Shown here: positions 60,211 through 60,220 of the stretch, in pieces
Layout of the letters: the number at the start of each line of letters is the position of its first letter
How positions within the stretch are numbered: position 1 is the stretch's first letter
Assembly (NCBI GenBank): GCA_022704305.1
Contig: JAKJGQ010000002.1
Coordinates: 1-60,220 of the forward strand
Reading direction: 5' to 3'
Source: Thermotogae bacterium
Lineage (GTDB): Bacteria > Thermotogota > Thermotogae > Petrotogales > Petrotogaceae
Length of the DNA stretch: 60,220 nt
Notes under the pieces: model-generated
What the model was told of the DNA's origin: nothing
Databases searched by the model: none
What the model saw: the letters and a program-made list of their open reading frames with translations, nothing else
Program-made: the position numbers and the translations under genes

Positions 60211-60220
60211 CTTAGCACCT

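Overview
The window is AT-rich, densely coded DNA, most likely from a member of the Thermotogota. The main support is the dxr-rseP-ispG run at the right edge, an arrangement I recall from Thermotoga, followed by yaaR, holB, a PSP1 (ricT/yaaT) gene and rnc. Flagellar fliJ, an archaeal/eukaryal-type glycogen debranching enzyme and a PPi-type phosphofructokinase fit the same picture. This placement is an inference from gene content. No rRNA, tRNA or CRISPR array was seen. TTG and GTG starts are common.

Left end (1-9.6 kb): the 5' end of an IS110-family transposase leaves the window at base 1, and its upstream region could encode a bridge RNA. It abuts a plus-strand operon: psuG, proC, a stand-alone cobalamin-binding protein, a MacB-type ABC permease/ATPase pair and a lipoate ligase. 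Facing it are ridA and two half-size ABC exporter genes.

9.8-18.7 kb: a MalY/PatB-type PLP enzyme precedes a compact operon. Its first gene encodes a 1380-residue protein with the full DUF4011 / SF1 helicase / Vsr-like nuclease / DUF3320 layout, but every catalytic motif is degraded. A GNAT acetyltransferase (apparently starting at ATT), a TetR regulator, an RlmL-type rRNA methyltransferase and a PBP4-type carboxypeptidase follow.

18.7-31.4 kb: pfp and an orphan cas6 are followed by a MsmX/UgpC sugar ATPase. That ATPase is co-transcribed with an orphan Phd/YefM antitoxin that has a near-consensus promoter and palindromic operator. Then come an HD protein, a two-domain cNMP-binding regulator, a class II aldolase, a glycogen debranching enzyme and a complete liv-type amino-acid ABC operon.

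31.7-36.1 kb: an apparently inactive M16-peptidase-like protein, malic enzyme, a small zinc-ribbon protein, a coiled-coil protein and a B12-binding radical SAM enzyme.

36.2-47.5 kb: the most coherent accessory system. A divergent locus carries NamZ, NagZ, MurQ, a GntR/UTRA regulator and a BadF-type sugar kinase on one strand, and a five-gene Opp/Dpp-type ABC importer on the other. A GntR-like operator lies in the shared promoter region. I read this as ABC-dependent uptake and catabolism of peptidoglycan sugars (GlcNAc-MurNAc), replacing the PTS route known in Bacillus. It is an inference.

47.5-60.2 kb: sua5 and glnA, then a minus-strand housekeeping run (listed right to left as transcribed): dxr, rseP, ispG, yaaR, holB, ricT, rnc, a PflX-like radical SAM protein, a TyrR-like PAS/AAA+/Fis regulator lacking the sigma-54 GAFTGA loop, and fliJ.
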